Part shown: positions 26,406 through 58,576 of the stretch, one piece after another
Layout of the letters: each line of letters opens with the position of its first letter
Position numbering within the stretch: the stretch's first letter is position 1
Assembly (NCBI GenBank): GCA_037179515.1
Contig: JAXCGZ010005671.1
Location: 163,501 to 227,500, forward strand
DNA from: Halocaridina rubra
Lineage: Eukaryota > Arthropoda > Malacostraca > Decapoda > Atyidae
Reading direction: 5' to 3'
Length of the DNA: 64,000 bases
The notes under the pieces: model-generated
The model's input: only the letters and a program-made list of their open reading frames with translations
Database searches by the model: none
What the model was told of the DNA's origin: nothing
Program-made: the position numbers and the translations under genes

Positions 26406-27946
26406 CAAACAATGGTTAAAATATAATGTAGAAAATTATAAACATCATGCCACCATAATTTAATTATCCACTGTAACAATTACATGAACATATAATAATA
26501 TAGTGTATATACACAAATATTACACAAAACCACCAAAGGGAACACACAAAAACTATACACTTACTGTACATTAATACCATATTTGACTATAAACAATATT
26601 GTATTTTTATTTCTACACAGGTTCATAATATGTTATGGAATGTCACAAAGTGTGTTACCACAGATAAACTGTAACAATATACTGACCATCTTTAAATTAT
26701 TAATTACAGAAACACTAAAGTTAAGAAAAACTTTTTGAGCTGATCCAATTTTGGGAATATATACCTACGAGCTATTTTTAATAAAGCAGTACTGTATCTT
26801 TTTGTAAATACTGGTATAAATTAATTTTAATGAGTGAAGATGTACCTTGCAAAATACAGTATTGGCACTTTACTGGTCTGAATTTTTGCAGGATATATTC
26901 AGATAGTTAAAAGACTTAATCACATGATAACTGCTATGACAAATTTTCATATACTAAAAGTCTACAGTATAAAGAAAAAATACGTAATACTTATAAACTA
27001 TTATAATGTATCATACTTACAAAATATATTCATGTAGGATATACTGTATACAACTCTCCATTTATTTGTGCAACCAAAACTCCTATGATTGATTTGATTG
27101 GTATACATAATCTTTTAGAGTTACTGAAACTTCGAACAATTATCTAAAGAATAACATGGTCGTTAACATCTGATAGAGACACTTTGAATATGACAATACC
27201 TTTTAATGACAACATAATTCATTACGTTAATGTTTTCCAACGGGTAAATTTAGAAATGCAAGCTCAACTCTTAGGTTTTGTATAGAAAAGAGAATATTAA
27301 ATAGAAAAAGAAAAAAACGCCACCTATGTTATCTTTAAGATAGGAGCGTTTCTCTTATATTTCATAAGTGCTAATACTCAAAAGATCCTAATCCTCTCCA
27401 CCCTGTTCAGTTGATAGCTTCTGACAAATAAACTTACGGTAAGATACATTTTCTCTGATATCTAGAATGCACAATAATAAATGTTGCGTTATTCTAAGAA
27501 CTATGCTGACATCATATTTTCTACCGACATCTTTCCTTGCAAGATAATAAACGGTTTTTAAGGCATGCAATACTCTATCTCTCTTGTATTTACACATTTT
27601 TAAAAAGGTCTCCTGTAATGATGTATACTAATTATTACAGTATAAACAATATATCTCTATAATAGCAATATAAACAACCACTGACTTATACATATATATA
27701 TATATATATATATGGAAAACAAAATGTCTTAATTTCAAAGTGAAGAAGTCAAAACATAATTTCAATAGATTTATCAAGAAAGTACTGAAGAAAATTTAAA
27801 TATATTATTTTAATTTTCATTTATATAGTCCATACACCAAAAACATAATTTGTATTGAAAATTTTATCATCTCAACCTAATAAAATAATTTATCATATAC
27901 AAATATCTAATGACAACTTCAAGTCAAACCTTCTACCATGAACCAC
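26406..27946. other. downstream flank or 3' UTR of the V-ATPase gene
   Basis: AT-rich. Includes a short (TA)n at about 27691-27712. The 3' end of the transcript must lie here or beyond but cannot be placed. Confidence 0.4.
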
Positions 27947-46154
<18,208 letters not shown>

Positions 46155-46159
46155 CTTGT

Positions 46160-48770
46160 CTGCAAAGCATAATAAAATAATTAGCAACTGTTCTTAATAG
46201 TGATTCATCATCGCTTAAATCATTTACATGTAGTATATAAGCAATAATGCTAAACTGTGAAATCCTAAAACACGAAAATTGATAAATGGAGGAAGTCAGT
46301 GACAAGAAGGCTTAGAGAACAGTAAATTTATTTATACAAGAACTGACTAGGATAGACAGAAATGTGAAAACATCAATTCTATTGCTATGTTATGGCCATC
46401 CTGCTAATGCAGGAGGTGTCATGATTGCAAAAAGGATTGACGTGTTTCACACAGCCACAAGACAGGCAAATGCATATCCATATCAATATTAATATAAGTT
46501 TGGAACTGCTTCCACTTATTGAGAGCCTTGTTCACATGGAAGAAGCCGCAATACACATATGCATTTACTTTCTCACGCACATCCTTAGCATTATAATGTT
46601 AAGATTTTGCTATTTAAACAGTCCTAAAAATCTCTGAGGGTTGAGAGTATGGATAATTCATTCCATTGGTTACATGTTTTTAGCCGGAACAGTGAAGGAG
46701 ACAAAGATGTGTATTTAACTTCATCTTTTTCAACATTAGTACATAACGGCCCTACATTGCGTAAGTGATATAAAATATTTTTAAAGTTCAAAAATATAAA
46801 AAATCTGAAAGTACTTAGTGATCTCTTGTACCAGTAATCTGTTGCTAACATCCTATAATTAATATAAAATATACTTCAATTAATGAATTAATGAGAAACT
46901 TTTGAAAACTGCTTGGCAAGTTAGACCTGAGTAAGCTAAGAAAGATAAAAAAAAGTGGATAAACTCTTCATCTTTTTTCAGCATGGGAGCTAAGAGGTGC
47001 AATTTTCCAGCAGAATTGTATTAGACAGGTCACATATCTAACCAATAATTCACTAATTTTATAATAGATCACGAAAATACTAGGATACTGTATGAAGAAC
47101 ATTAACCTTTTAACTACCATTATAAATTCCTTTAAAAGAAGATAATGACCATTAGTTCAGTTGACAATTATAAATATAAGGGATACCTACCCAAGGTTAG
47201 CTATAAGACTTGGTTTACTTAAGCAAGATTACGTTTACTTAAATGAGAACAAGTATGTTACTACAGTATGCTGAATACACTGGATAATTAATAGCGGTCA
47301 TATATTTTACTTCAATGCTAAGATTAGAATTGCTTTGCTAATTTGAATGTTTTACATCTGACTGGTCTAGTGCAAAACTGCTGCAAAGTTGTAACTCCCT
47401 GATACTGTAAAATAAAAGATGAGTCAATATGCAATAATCAATCTTATGCGCTTAAGAGATGCGAAAATATTGCCCACTGAAGCCACAAACAAGATATTAA
47501 GCCTTTATTACTAATTACAAAGCAATGGGAAACTGTACGTTTTGATATTAGTATATAACGGCAATATCTTACCGATTAAGATATTGTGGGTTTTGTTACC
47601 AATTAACATAGAAGTACCAAATGAGAAATGATAAGTTTTGTTACTAGTTTATAATAGCAATATGTTACTGATTAAGGTTTGGGAATTATAAAGGCCAATA
47701 GTAAGGTTGGAGCAACTCTTCTATGGGGGATTGGAGACAGTAAGTACTTACATTCAATATTAATTATTCATATCATCTGGCATTATAATGTGTATGCAAT
47801 GAAGCTGGGTCTCGTTATTTGGTGGCTAATGTGTATTAGTGAAGCAAGAAGTTGCCTACAACTAAATAATGAAACAACTGGGTGCACTACAATAAATCTA
47901 GATGAGGTAGATAAAATTCAAATAGGTTATATAATTACATACACATGTGGAAAACATTACATTTGGTCAATAATTTGGTTTAACACATGAGTTTCATATA
48001 ACAATATTACATCAGGTCAGGTATAATTCATCACAGTATTATGAATGTGTCTGTCAACATTTATTTCACTTAAGATTTCTTTTTCAATGCTTTTCCATGT
48101 TTAAATTATTCTACCGGTAGATATCCAGAATTCAATTTTGAAAAGATAGAAAACAATTCTCTAAGTTTTATGCATAACATGATCAGCTTAATTGTACTGA
48201 AAAGTAGGGTAACAACCCCCTGACCCTCCTAACATTACTTAATTGCTTAGCTTATATACCTATCTTAGATTACTTAGGTAAAATTGAGTTGCCGCTGGAG
48301 TGATGCCTACCTCTTAAAACTTAAGTTTATCTTTCCTTAGTACTATTACCTAATGCAGCCTCACCTAACCAAACCTAAATTAGGTAGTGACAAGTTATGT
48401 TAAGTTAGGCTGTGCTTAGCTAAGTTAGGTTAGGCTGTTTTTGGTTAGGGACTCAATGAAAACTAAACTAAGTTTTAAGGAGTCAGAATCAGACTTCATT
48501 GGCACCAAGTTGGTACCTTTTTACTATAGTTCTCCCAACCAATCAATCTACAGACTACACAGTGGCTTTTACCAGAGTATCATAGGGGGAAAATTAAGTT
48601 TTATCTGCTAATGTATGCGTGATGCCTAGGTATCAAGTAGGAAAGATCCAACATTTGAGGGGTAGTGGTCGGGAAAGGATTCAATCACTTGAAGACATTG
48701 AAGAATAGTTATTCCCAAAATCTTTTGGCGTTAGTATGTATCAACTAGCTTTTTTTATTATGAACTTGCA
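46160..48770. other. 5'UTR intron, proximal part: no gene seen
   Basis: AT-rich intronic DNA of the V-ATPase gene. It has a few short CCTAA/TTAGG-type runs near 48360-48450 that form a small inverted pair. No coding exon or recognisable transposon was seen apart from those listed separately. Confidence 0.5.
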
Positions 48771-48771
48771 C

Positions 48772-48935
48772 AGTATGCTGCAGAAGCGCAGTAGTAGAGT
48801 GAGCAAGTGGAGAAGCGACTAACGCAGGTCTGAGCACACGGCGAGACATTAGGAAAGGCATCCGGTCATCATCCCAGTTGCAACATATCTGTCCATCCTC
48901 ATTTGAATAGGGACTCATTGTGAAACACAAAATGG
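48772..48935 (+). mobile_element. SINE family 1, copy 11, 5'UTR intron
   Basis: GCGCAGTAGTAGAGTGAG (box A-like), AACGCAGGTCTGAGCACA (box B region), TTAGGAAAGGCATCCGGTC, CATATCTGTCCATCCTC, GGGACTCATTGTGAAAC. Moderately diverged. Confidence 0.65.
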
Positions 48936-49990
48936 AGCTATCAGTATGTACAGTTGCTGAGTTTGGTTATTGGTTGAGGGTACAAAATGTAAAGTTGAAA
49001 CACTACTTTTCCACCAAGAACACTATCCACAAAAAACTAACAATTTTACCAAGCATTATGTGTAGTAGCGAAATATACTCGGTAGACGGTTAAGGTATTG
49101 GTCAGGTTCAGTTGGTGTTACTTTTCGATAAGGATTAATAACTTTAAAGTACTTTCACACCCTAAACAAGTGTAATGAAAATAGAAAACATGGAAAAATA
49201 ACTAGCACTACTAAAAATAATAATTTCATCTATCAACTTGTTAATTAACTGGGATTTACGAAGCTAAGCAAACATACCTTTTTTACTATATGGGGGTGTT
49301 AAAGTAAATATCTAGCAAGAGCAAAATGATTTTAATTATCTACTGGCTCTTAACGTGGCTTGAACTAACCAAACTTAATATAGCAAAATCATTGAAAAGG
49401 GGAGTGAAAGTAAACATTTACCAAAATTAATAAAATTATCTTATAAATTAGTGTTATTCGGTTATTTTATTTACTTTAAAGATTTGAGTTTAATGGTTTG
49501 CTTACTGGCGCCAGGAAGAATGAAGCTTGTTATCTTTCATTATAAATCACTCATTATCAATATTTCTTAAAATAAAACGCTACAATTGGAAGGTAAAAGA
49601 TAAACCCTTAATTAGGTTAAATTGGGTCAGAATTCACATATATATTAATAATAAGCTTATCGCTTTGCCTTAGGGTAAAGAGGGTAGCATACGGCTTACT
49701 TTCCTACATAGTATATTATTTTCAACAATTACTTACAAAAATGCTAGAACCGAAAAAATCGTGATTAATAACATTCAATTAGGTTAGAATATACATACAA
49801 AAATAATATATTGAATTCATCGGTTCACCAATTGGTAAGGGCACCAAGCAGCTTACTTTCATAACACGGTAAATAATTTTCAGTACTGCTTATTTACAAT
49901 AAAAAAGAGCATTAATATGGAAATAATGTAATCAACAATAAAGAACTGCATCAAATTATGTCAGAATTTTCGTAAAAAAGAAGTAATACT
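48936..49990. other. 5'UTR intron, distal part: nothing recognised
   Basis: AT-rich sequence between a SINE and the proposed first exon. No open frame with recognisable content and no clear repeat was seen. Confidence 0.4.
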
Positions 49991-49993
49991 TAC

Positions 49994-50150
49994 TGAAATG
50001 TCACTGTAATACACTGTCCCCTGATCCAATGTTGTTGTAGTAGATAGCTGATCGATCAGCTGTCATATGACAGGATTGCCTTTACTACGAAGAATATGAT
50101 TGGTCGAGGCAGAAACCTTCAGCCAATCATATAATAGTACACAAAAGCAT
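49994..50150 (-). promoter_or_regulatory. probable 5'UTR exon and promoter of the V-ATPase subunit d gene
   Basis: On the minus strand a strong donor (CA|GTAAGTATT) ends an exon at 49994. Spliced to the acceptor at 46159 it gives tga-cat-ttc-aac-aag-ATG, so an in-frame stop precedes the start codon. Just upstream are a self-complementary GATCGATC-centred block (about 50050) and, near 50100-50130, two CCAAT boxes in opposite orientations (GATTGG and CCAATC). No TATA box at a convincing spacing is seen. The 5' limit of the exon is a guess. A transcript would settle it. Confidence 0.5.
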
Positions 50151-50302
50151 AGTCGGCGGCTTTATCGTAGATATAAGAAATAAATAGATACACTAAAACA
50201 TCTCAGAGCAGAAAAGCTTTTGATCCCCATTTTGTTCAAAAAGCAAATGTTCACCAGCATTTTTGAATTGCTATAATGACACATAGTATAGCACAGCAAA
50301 AA

Positions 50303-50477
<175 letters not shown>

Positions 50478-50684
50478 GCAAATAAATACATTAATAAATA
50501 TTCACATGGCATAAAATCACATTTTCATACCTATCACTCTCCTTGAGAGTGGGACTAGATAAAATGAAAATACTCCTTTGAGATATAAACACCATTTCAG
50601 TGCATATTCATGGGCACTCCAGAGAGGAAAAGTGTGATGTGTGAAAGTTTAATCAAGTGTCGGAGGGAGCTGCTTGCTTGCCAT

Positions 50685-51553
50685 ATGTGATTACCTAATT
50701 GTGATTACCTAATTATGTTTACGGGAAAGAGCCCAAAGCTCGTATCTTCCCGTCTCCTGATCGGTTCCATTTTATACTTAGTGATACTTATCATACCTGT
50801 CATTAAAACTATGGATTGAGATAGCATTAACTACCTCCTCGCTTAGCGAATTCCAATTATCAACTACTCTTACACTGAAAAAGTATTTCCTTACAATCCT
50901 GCAAAGAAGTTTTCTTACGAAGCTTCAAACTATGACCTCTTGCTCTAGAGCCAGCCATATCAAAATATCGATCCCTATCCACTCTATCATAACCATGAAG
51001 GAATTTAAAGACTGTCACCATATCCCCCCTCAATCTTCTAGCTTCGAGTGATGGTAAGTCTAATTCCCTCAGCCTCTCATCATAACTGAGATTGCGCATT
51101 TCTGGCACCAGTTTTGTGGCATGTCTTTGAACTTTCTCAAGCTTAGCTATGTGCTTTTTCAAGTGCGGATTCCAAAAGGGGGCTGCATATTCGAGTTTTG
51201 GCCTCACATAGGTTACATAAATATTTCTGAACATTTCCTTGTCCATGTGCCTGAAGGCTACCCTTACATTTGATAAGAATGCATATGCTGCCCTTACTAT
51301 GCCATTTATATGTATTTCTGGAGACAAATCTGCCAGCATGTTTACTCCTAGATCTCTCATTTTTTCTCTCTTGAAGTTGTACTCCAGCCACCGAGTAGTC
51401 AAGCTTGGGCCTTCTTGCACTTGTACCCATTCTCATTACTTTACATCCTGAAGTACTGAATTTCATTAGCCACTTTTCTGACCACTCATGCAGACTATTT
51501 AGATCTTCCTGAAGTTCTCTACCATTGTTCTCGTTTCCTTCTTTCTTCACAAT
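50685..51553 (-). mobile_element. CR1-like LINE 3' half
   Basis: Minus-strand ORF2 C-terminal region: LHEWSEKWLMKFSTSGCKVM, EKMRDLGVNMLADLSPEIH, VAFRHMDKEMFRNIYVTYVR and LEKVQRHATKLVPEMRNLSY, then 3' UTR with CTTTGGGCTCTTTCCCGTAA and tail repeats of AATTAGGTAATCAC (50685-50720). Two frames are needed to read it (frameshift near 51420). Its 5' edge, at the KIVKK codons just after the reverse transcriptase FADD motif position, runs directly into the 600-bp (AAT)n array. Confidence 0.82.
50860..51540 (-). pseudogene. CR1-like reverse transcriptase C-terminal relic
   Basis: The C-terminal thumb-like region of a CR1-group ORF2, showing RDLGVNM, YVRPKLEYAAPFWNP, LEKVQRHATK, RLRELDLPSLEARRLRGDMV and FDMAGSRARGHSLKLRKKT. 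The catalytic palm is missing and the reading frame shifts once. Confidence 0.75.
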
Positions 51554-52170
<617 letters not shown>

Positions 52171-52589
52171 AAGCAATAATGATGATGATGATGATGATGT
52201 TGATAATAATGATTATATCCATTTGAATTCGTATGTATCACCTTATTATATACAAATTAAAGTAATTATACATAAAAAATGCGAATTCATGAACTGAAGG
52301 GCATTTCCTCATTTTAATTTATTTTATTTTATTACGATATATATAAAAGCTTTGAACATACATCTTAATAAGATTAATGAGCGTAATGTAATATATAAGT
52401 AAAAAATTATCCCACGCACCATTATGAGAATTGCATTTAGCTGGAAAGAGATGTATTATATCATTGTACATAATGAATTAGGATTAATGTTAATATCCGC
52501 GAAGAGGGATATGTCTCTGTTTACACAAGCACAAGATTTCAAAATAATTATTTCTGAACTTCTGTGTGGTAGAAAAAAAAATATTCTTG

Positions 52590-52893
52590 TCCATATTTGG
52601 AGGCTGATCCAATAGTGCAAGACCAACTAGCTGTCTTTTTTCTGATTCTAACTGACAATTTAACGGTAGTATACATACATGAATACACACACATACAGAA
52701 CATACTGGCAGATTTATTTCCTGAAATGCATCTAAGTGCCATAGTAAGGGCAGCATATTCTTACTTAGCAAATGTAAAGGTAGCCTTCAGACACATGGAC
52801 AAGGAAATATTAAGATATATTTATGTAACCTGTGTGAGGCCACAGCTTGAATATGCAGACCCCATTTGGAATCCATACTTAAAGAAGCACAAA
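52590..52893 (+). mobile_element. CR1-like LINE internal scrap
   Basis: Plus strand: NILADLFPEMHLSAIVRAAY, VAFRHMDKEILRYIYVTCVR and LEYADPIWNPYLKKHK, clearly the same family as 50685-51553. It stops at the start of the next LINE (about 52893), which suggests truncation or replacement there. Confidence 0.7.
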
Positions 52894-53132
52894 TAACCAA
52901 ACTGGTAAAGGGTTGCAAAAGAGCAAATAAGATATAGAGCCCATCTCGACTACTTATAACAACACAGCAACTATCACTAACCAGGACAACCAAATTACAC
53001 CTTCCAGCACAAATAACCAACCCAGCAATAGGCTGCAAAACAGTGAAGGAAACAGAGAAGACAAAACAGAAGCACTCTCTAATCTAAACATTCCATCGAA
53101 GTCCTTTCCCCCACAGCCACAGTTACCCAGTA

Positions 53133-53783
53133 ATGCAAGTGCAAGGGTTACAGCTCAAATATATATTCGCATTCCTGGCAACCCCTTTTGAGAGAGAGAT
53201 ATGTAATATATTGACAAATCAAGGCATTCCCTCTGAAGAAGTCTTGATTAAAGAGCTTTCTCGCAAACCAAATTGGGTCTCCTTTGCAATAACGATATCG
53301 AAAGGATTTGAATATGTGCCTTACAAACTGAATTAATGGCCTCCAGCCACTATGTGGGGGCAAACAATGGACACAACCTGGGTTATCTAAAAAAATAGCC
53401 GAAACTACAGTTATTCCAGAATAAACAGCAAAGAGCTTATGAAACGATCCCCTCTCAGCGAGACTACAGAAAGAGACACAATACAAACCTCTCTTATCTC
53501 CGTCCTCGCACAAGAGACTTCTCCTGGAGAGATGACTCTTACAACCCTAGACACTCACCTAGGCATACAAACTTTGGGAAGGCCCGATCATACCATGGCA
53601 CATACTCAAATCAGCGTTACCCATCCAACGGCAGGTACAGACACAAGGATCCATGGGATAACCACAGAACACACTATAATGATGACTTCCCAGCAGAATC
53701 ACACAGTCGAAACAAATCATGGACATATACAAGAACAAACTACAACTATAACTATGGGTACCACCCTGATGAAACATGGTAAG
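53133..53783 (+). pseudogene. ORF1 relic of the CR1/L2-like LINE
   Basis: The first part encodes TPFEREICNILTNQGIPSEE and SRKPNWVSFAITISKGFEYV. After a stop and a frame change the second part (about 53421-53783) is open in the frame reading RDYRKRHNTNLSYLRPRTRD, DSYNPRHSPRH and SYHGTYSNQRYPSNGRYRH, ending PDETW and TAA. This tail is rich in Arg, Tyr, His and Asn, which suits nucleic acid binding. The other open frame over the same bases continues into ORF2. Confidence 0.55.
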
Positions 53784-55477
53784 AATGTAGCATTAGTACA
53801 TGTGAACGCTCTGTCCCTTCTCGCTCATTTTGAGGAAATAATAATGCTAACAAAAGACTTCAACATAGACATCCTCTGTGTAAGTGAAACCTGGCTTCCT
53901 CCTACAACTGAAATTAAATATGAGAATATCCGAGAGTTTAAAATATTTCGCAATGACCACGGCCTAGGGGGTGGGGTCTGTATTTATGTTAGAAATTATC
54001 TTAGTGCATCAGAAATAACCACAGGTCTAGAAAAAACTGAAGAGCTCGAAGATTTATGGATCACTGTGCGGTATCAGTAACTTCCATCTTTAATTGTAGG
54101 GTGTGTTTACCGTCACCCTAAAGCACCTTCCAGTTCATTCAGTCATCTGCTAGAAACATTCAAAAATATCTGTGTGCACCATAAACCCGTATACATACTT
54201 GTTGACTTTAATGATGACTTGCTCTCAACAGATAACAAAATGAAAAGGGTGATCAACACTGTGAAGTTAACACAAATAGTGACAAAACCGACCCGCATAA
54301 CTCCTAATTCTAGGACTCTTATAAATCTGATAATAACAAATAAAGTGGAAAGTATACCCTATTGGGGCGTAATATTGCTATGCTAATCATAAACAAGCCC
54401 AAAAGGAAGCCTCTCTTCAAGACATTCCGGTATCTAAAAAATTACTCCCCTGATATCTTTTGTGAAGAATTAATCAACAACACAAATTTACTTAATAGAA
54501 TTATAAACACAGATAATGTCGATTTGCAGGTTGAGATTCTAACAAAAGTCTTCCGTGAATGCTTAGATAGTTGTGCACCCATTGTAACAAGAAAAATAAC
54601 CCGCTCCTCAGCCCCCTTGCTAACTAATGACATCAAAGAGGCAATGCAAATCAAAAATACAATACAAAAAGAGCTAAAAATGAATAGATATGATATGACT
54701 CTCCGAGAATGTTATAAAATAGAAAAGAAACATGTCAGATCTCTCATCAATGTAAGTAAAAAAGACTTTTACAAATTTAATGACTCTAGACATGATACAG
54801 CAGCAATATGGAAAATGATAAGAAGCATGATACCAAATGAAAAGACTACCTCAGAAAGTTATGAAAATATTACGGAGTTGATAGACAAAGCGGAAAACTT
54901 TAATAACTATTTTGCTAACGTTGGCAAAAATACATATGAGAAAACACAAGAAAACATCAACTCAGTGAATATGAGTAATTACTTAAATGTCAATTCTTCC
55001 AATGTAAACACAAAGAGTACTTCAAGATAATTCCTATCGATTGTGTTATCCTAATTCTTACCATAAAGAGCCTAAGAAACTCTGGTTCTTATGGTCCAGA
55101 TGGTATACTATTTCAGTTTATCAAAGATGCTCTATCCATGATTGTATCTAACTATTATGAACACCTCCATTGTTACTAAAAAGTTTCCTGACTCTTGGAA
55201 AAAATCAGATGTAATACCTCTGCGTAAAAAGGGGACCAGAGAAGATGTGACACTCTATCGTCTCATTTCCCTGCTACCCATTTTCTCTAAATATTAGAAA
55301 TAATTGTTGCATGCCAACTTAGTCATATTTAGAGTCAAATAGACTATTAGCTATTAACCAACATGGTTTCAGACCGAAACTCCCAATGGAAATTCCACTG
55401 CTCAAAGTTACGAATAGTATCTATAATAATATAGATATGAAAAAATCTCTCGGCTTGTATTATTAGACTTATCAAAA

Positions 55478-58400
55478 ACCCAGCCTCTGGGTTGCTAGAA
55501 ATAGCAGCCCAGTGCCGGTCCCAAGCCCGGAAAAATGGGGAGGGTTGGCGTCAGGAAGGGCATCCAGCTGTAAAACCTTTTTGCCAAAACCCATGGATAG
55601 CAGTCGAGAGAATACCGAAGATGGCCAGGGCGTACCCCGCTCACGCGACGCACAGAGGAGCCCGACCTCTGTTGAAACTGGACGAGGGTTACCGCACCAA
55701 TATGGACGGGTGTGGCTAAAGAAGCGACTCCATACCCTGAGGATTGCTACTCTTAACATCGGTAGCATGACCGGTAGAGGAAGAGAAGTTGCGGATTTGA
55801 TGGAGAGAAGGAAGATTAACATACTGTGTGTACAAGAGACAAGATGGAAAGGAAATAAAGCGCGAGATTTGGGTGGAGGCTACAAGTTGATATACAGTGG
55901 AGCGGATGAGAGAGGAAGAAATGGAGTGGGTGTGGTGCTAGACCCCCAAACCAAGGAGGAGCTGGTGGAGGTGGTGAGGAAGAGCAGCAGGATTTTGAGG
56001 ATCAAGTTGGTATATGGTCAGGAATCAATAAACGTGATCAGCGCATATGCCCCCCAAGTTGGGTGCGATGACGCAGAGAAGGAAACGTTTTGGCAAGAAA
56101 TGGACGAAGTACAGAGGGAGGTCCCGCCGGGGGAGAGGTGTGTCGTGGGCGGCGACTTAAACGGGCATATAGGACATGACAACGATGGAGTGAGACGAGT
56201 TCATGGAGGCAAAGGTACTGGAGTGAAAAACCAGGAGGGGGAGAGTGTGCTGGAATTTGCCATAGCATTTGACATGACGATCCTGAACACGTTCTTCATG
56301 AAAAACAGCTACCGGACATACAGGAGTGGTCCCAGAGAGAGTCAAATCGACTTCCTCCTGTATCGAAGAGAAAACATCCGAGAAGTGGAAGACTGTAAAG
56401 TACTACAAGGAGAGAGTGTGGGAGCGCAGCACAGCCCAGTTGTGGCGAAGCTGGTTGTAAGGACGCGAAGGACTGGAGTCGAGAGGGGAGAACCTAGGAT
56501 CAAGTGGTGGAAACTCAAGGATGAGGTGGTGTGGCAGGAGTTCAAGAGGAAAGCACTACAAAGGATAGAAGAGGCAGAGGAGGTGGATCAGTGGTGGAAA
56601 AGGAACAGTGAAGTGATCAGGAGTACGGCAGAGGAAGTCCTCGGAAAGTCATCTGGAAAGAAGCCGAGAAACGGAAAAGAGTCTTGGTGGTGGTCCTCAA
56701 ATTGCAAAGAGAAGATAGAAAAGAAGAAAGAGATGAAGAAAGCTTACGACAAGGAAAGAACAGAGGAGCGTAAAGCTATGTTGAAAGATGCAAATAAGGA
56801 GGTGAAGAGGGCTGTAGCACAGGCGCGTGCAGCAGCACTGCAGGATATGTATGAGAACCTTGAAACAAAGGAGGGACAGAAGAGAATCTATAAGTTAGCA
56901 AAAGAAAGGAACAGATCGACAAAGGACCTAACATCAATAAAGCAAATCAAGGATAAGAACGGAAGAGTGCTTACTGACCCCGACATGATTAAAATGCGGT
57001 GGAGGGACTACTACGAAGAACTTCTAAATCAGGAAAATCCAAGAATACGAAGAGGTGAAGGAGTGGGAATGGAGGGAGAGGTAGACCCTGTGAGTGAGGC
57101 GGAAGTCAGAGAAGCGTTGAAGAAGATGAAAAATGGAAAGTCAGTAGGGCCAGACCAGATTCCTGCAGAGGTATGGAAGAGTTTGGGCGAAGAAGGGATA
57201 CGGGTGCTGACAAAGTTCCTGAACATGGTGATGAAGGAAGAGACTATCCCGAACGAGTGGAGAGATAGTATAATGGTACCGATTTTCAAAGAAAAGGGAG
57301 ACATCCAGAGTTGCAACAACTATAGAGGAATTAAGCTAACATCTCACACTATGAAACTGCTGGAAAGAGTGTTGGATAAAAGGCTGAGGGAAGAGACAGA
57401 AGTTTGTAGTGAGCAGTTTGGTTTTATGAAAGGTTGAGGAACAATGGATGCAGTATTCGCAATGAGGCAGACAATGGAAAAATATAGAGATAAGCAAAGA
57501 GGGCTGTACATGGCGTTTATTGACCTGAAAAAGCTTATGATCGGGTCCCGAGAAGCGAGGTGTGGAGGAGTATGAGGTCGAAGGGAGTGAAGGAGAAGTA
57601 TGTCAAGATAGTTCAGGACATATACAGGGAAGCCACAACAAGAGTAAGAAGTACAGTTGGCACTACAGAACCTTTTCAGGTGAAAGTTGGACTCCATCAG
57701 GGATCAGCTCTTAGCCCCTATCTATTTAACCTTCTCATGGATGTGATGGTGGAGGAAGTGACAAAGGAGGCACCATGGACATGCTCTTTGCAGACGATAT
57801 TGTTTTGGTCTCCGAGAGCCGTGAAGAATTGCAAGAGAGGTTGGAGCTATGGAGGGGTTTGCTGGAGGATTACGGACTGAAGGTGAGCAGACAGAAAACG
57901 GAGTACCTGGAGTGCAATGTGACACAAGGAGGCGACCTGTTCATGCAAGACCACAAGCTCCCAAAGGCGGACGCCTTCAAATACCTCGGCTCCTACGTAA
58001 CGAAGGATGGAGACCTAGAGAGAGAGATTGATTATAGGATCCAGGTAGCGTGGAACAGCTGGAAGAGAACATCAGGGGTGCTATGTGACAAGAAAATCAG
58101 TGCTAGAGTGAAAGGAAAAGTGTACAAGTCAGTTGTGAGACCAGCGTTGCTGTACGGAGCGGAGATGTGGCCGGTGAAAAAGGTTCAAGAAAGGAAGATA
58201 GATGTCGCAGAAATGAGAATGCTGAGGTGGATGTGTGGGGTGACGAGGGAGGACAGGATACGAAATGACCGGATCAGAGGTACAGTGAAGGTGGTGGAGG
58301 CGTCAGCGAAAGCGCAGGAGAGGAGATTACAGTGGTTTGGTCATGTGAAGAGGAGAGAAGAAGACTACGTGGGTGTGAGAGTGATGGAGATGGACGTGGA

Positions 58401-58576
58401 GGGCAGACGTAGACGAGGAAGACCTAAACTATGGTGGAAGGACCGACTGAAGGAGGATCTCAGAGAGAGACAGCTGGAGGAGGAGCAAGTGATGGACCGG
58501 AACCAGTGGAGACGACTAGTGAAGAGATGCGACCCCATATGAAAATGGGAATGCAAATAGAGGAAGAAGAAGAAGA
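55478..58576 (+). mobile_element. RTE-clade LINE inserted into the CR1/L2-like LINE
   Basis: About 3.1 kb: a 5' leader with GGAAGGGCATCCAGCTG, one long ORF2 and a very short 3' end CGACCCCATATGAAAATGGG followed by (GAA)n. Short 3' UTRs and simple-repeat tails are typical of RTE. The insertion lies between the LDLSK and VNHEIL codons of the host LINE. Host bases of roughly AFD codon length appear lost, and no clear target duplication is seen. Confidence 0.88.
55512..58542 (+). pseudogene. RTE ORF2: endonuclease plus reverse transcriptase, one stop and two frameshifts
   Basis: The APE-like endonuclease (about residues 75-300) shows LRIATLNIGSMTGRG, ILCVQETRWKG, NVISAYAPQVG, VVGGDLNGHIG and SQIDFLLYRR. 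A Lys/Glu-rich linker follows, then the reverse transcriptase region with MKNGKSVGPDQIPAEVWK, PIFKEKGDIQSCNNYRGI, EQFGFMKG, VGLHQGSALSPYLFNLLMDV and the catalytic MLFADDIVLV, then the C-terminal DKKISARVKGKVYKSVVRP and GRRRRGRPKLWWKDRL. Lesions: TGA at 57435-57437, a 1-nt deletion near 57530 and another near 57778. Catalytic residues are preserved. The start codon is uncertain and the endonuclease begins near 55738. Confidence 0.87.
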
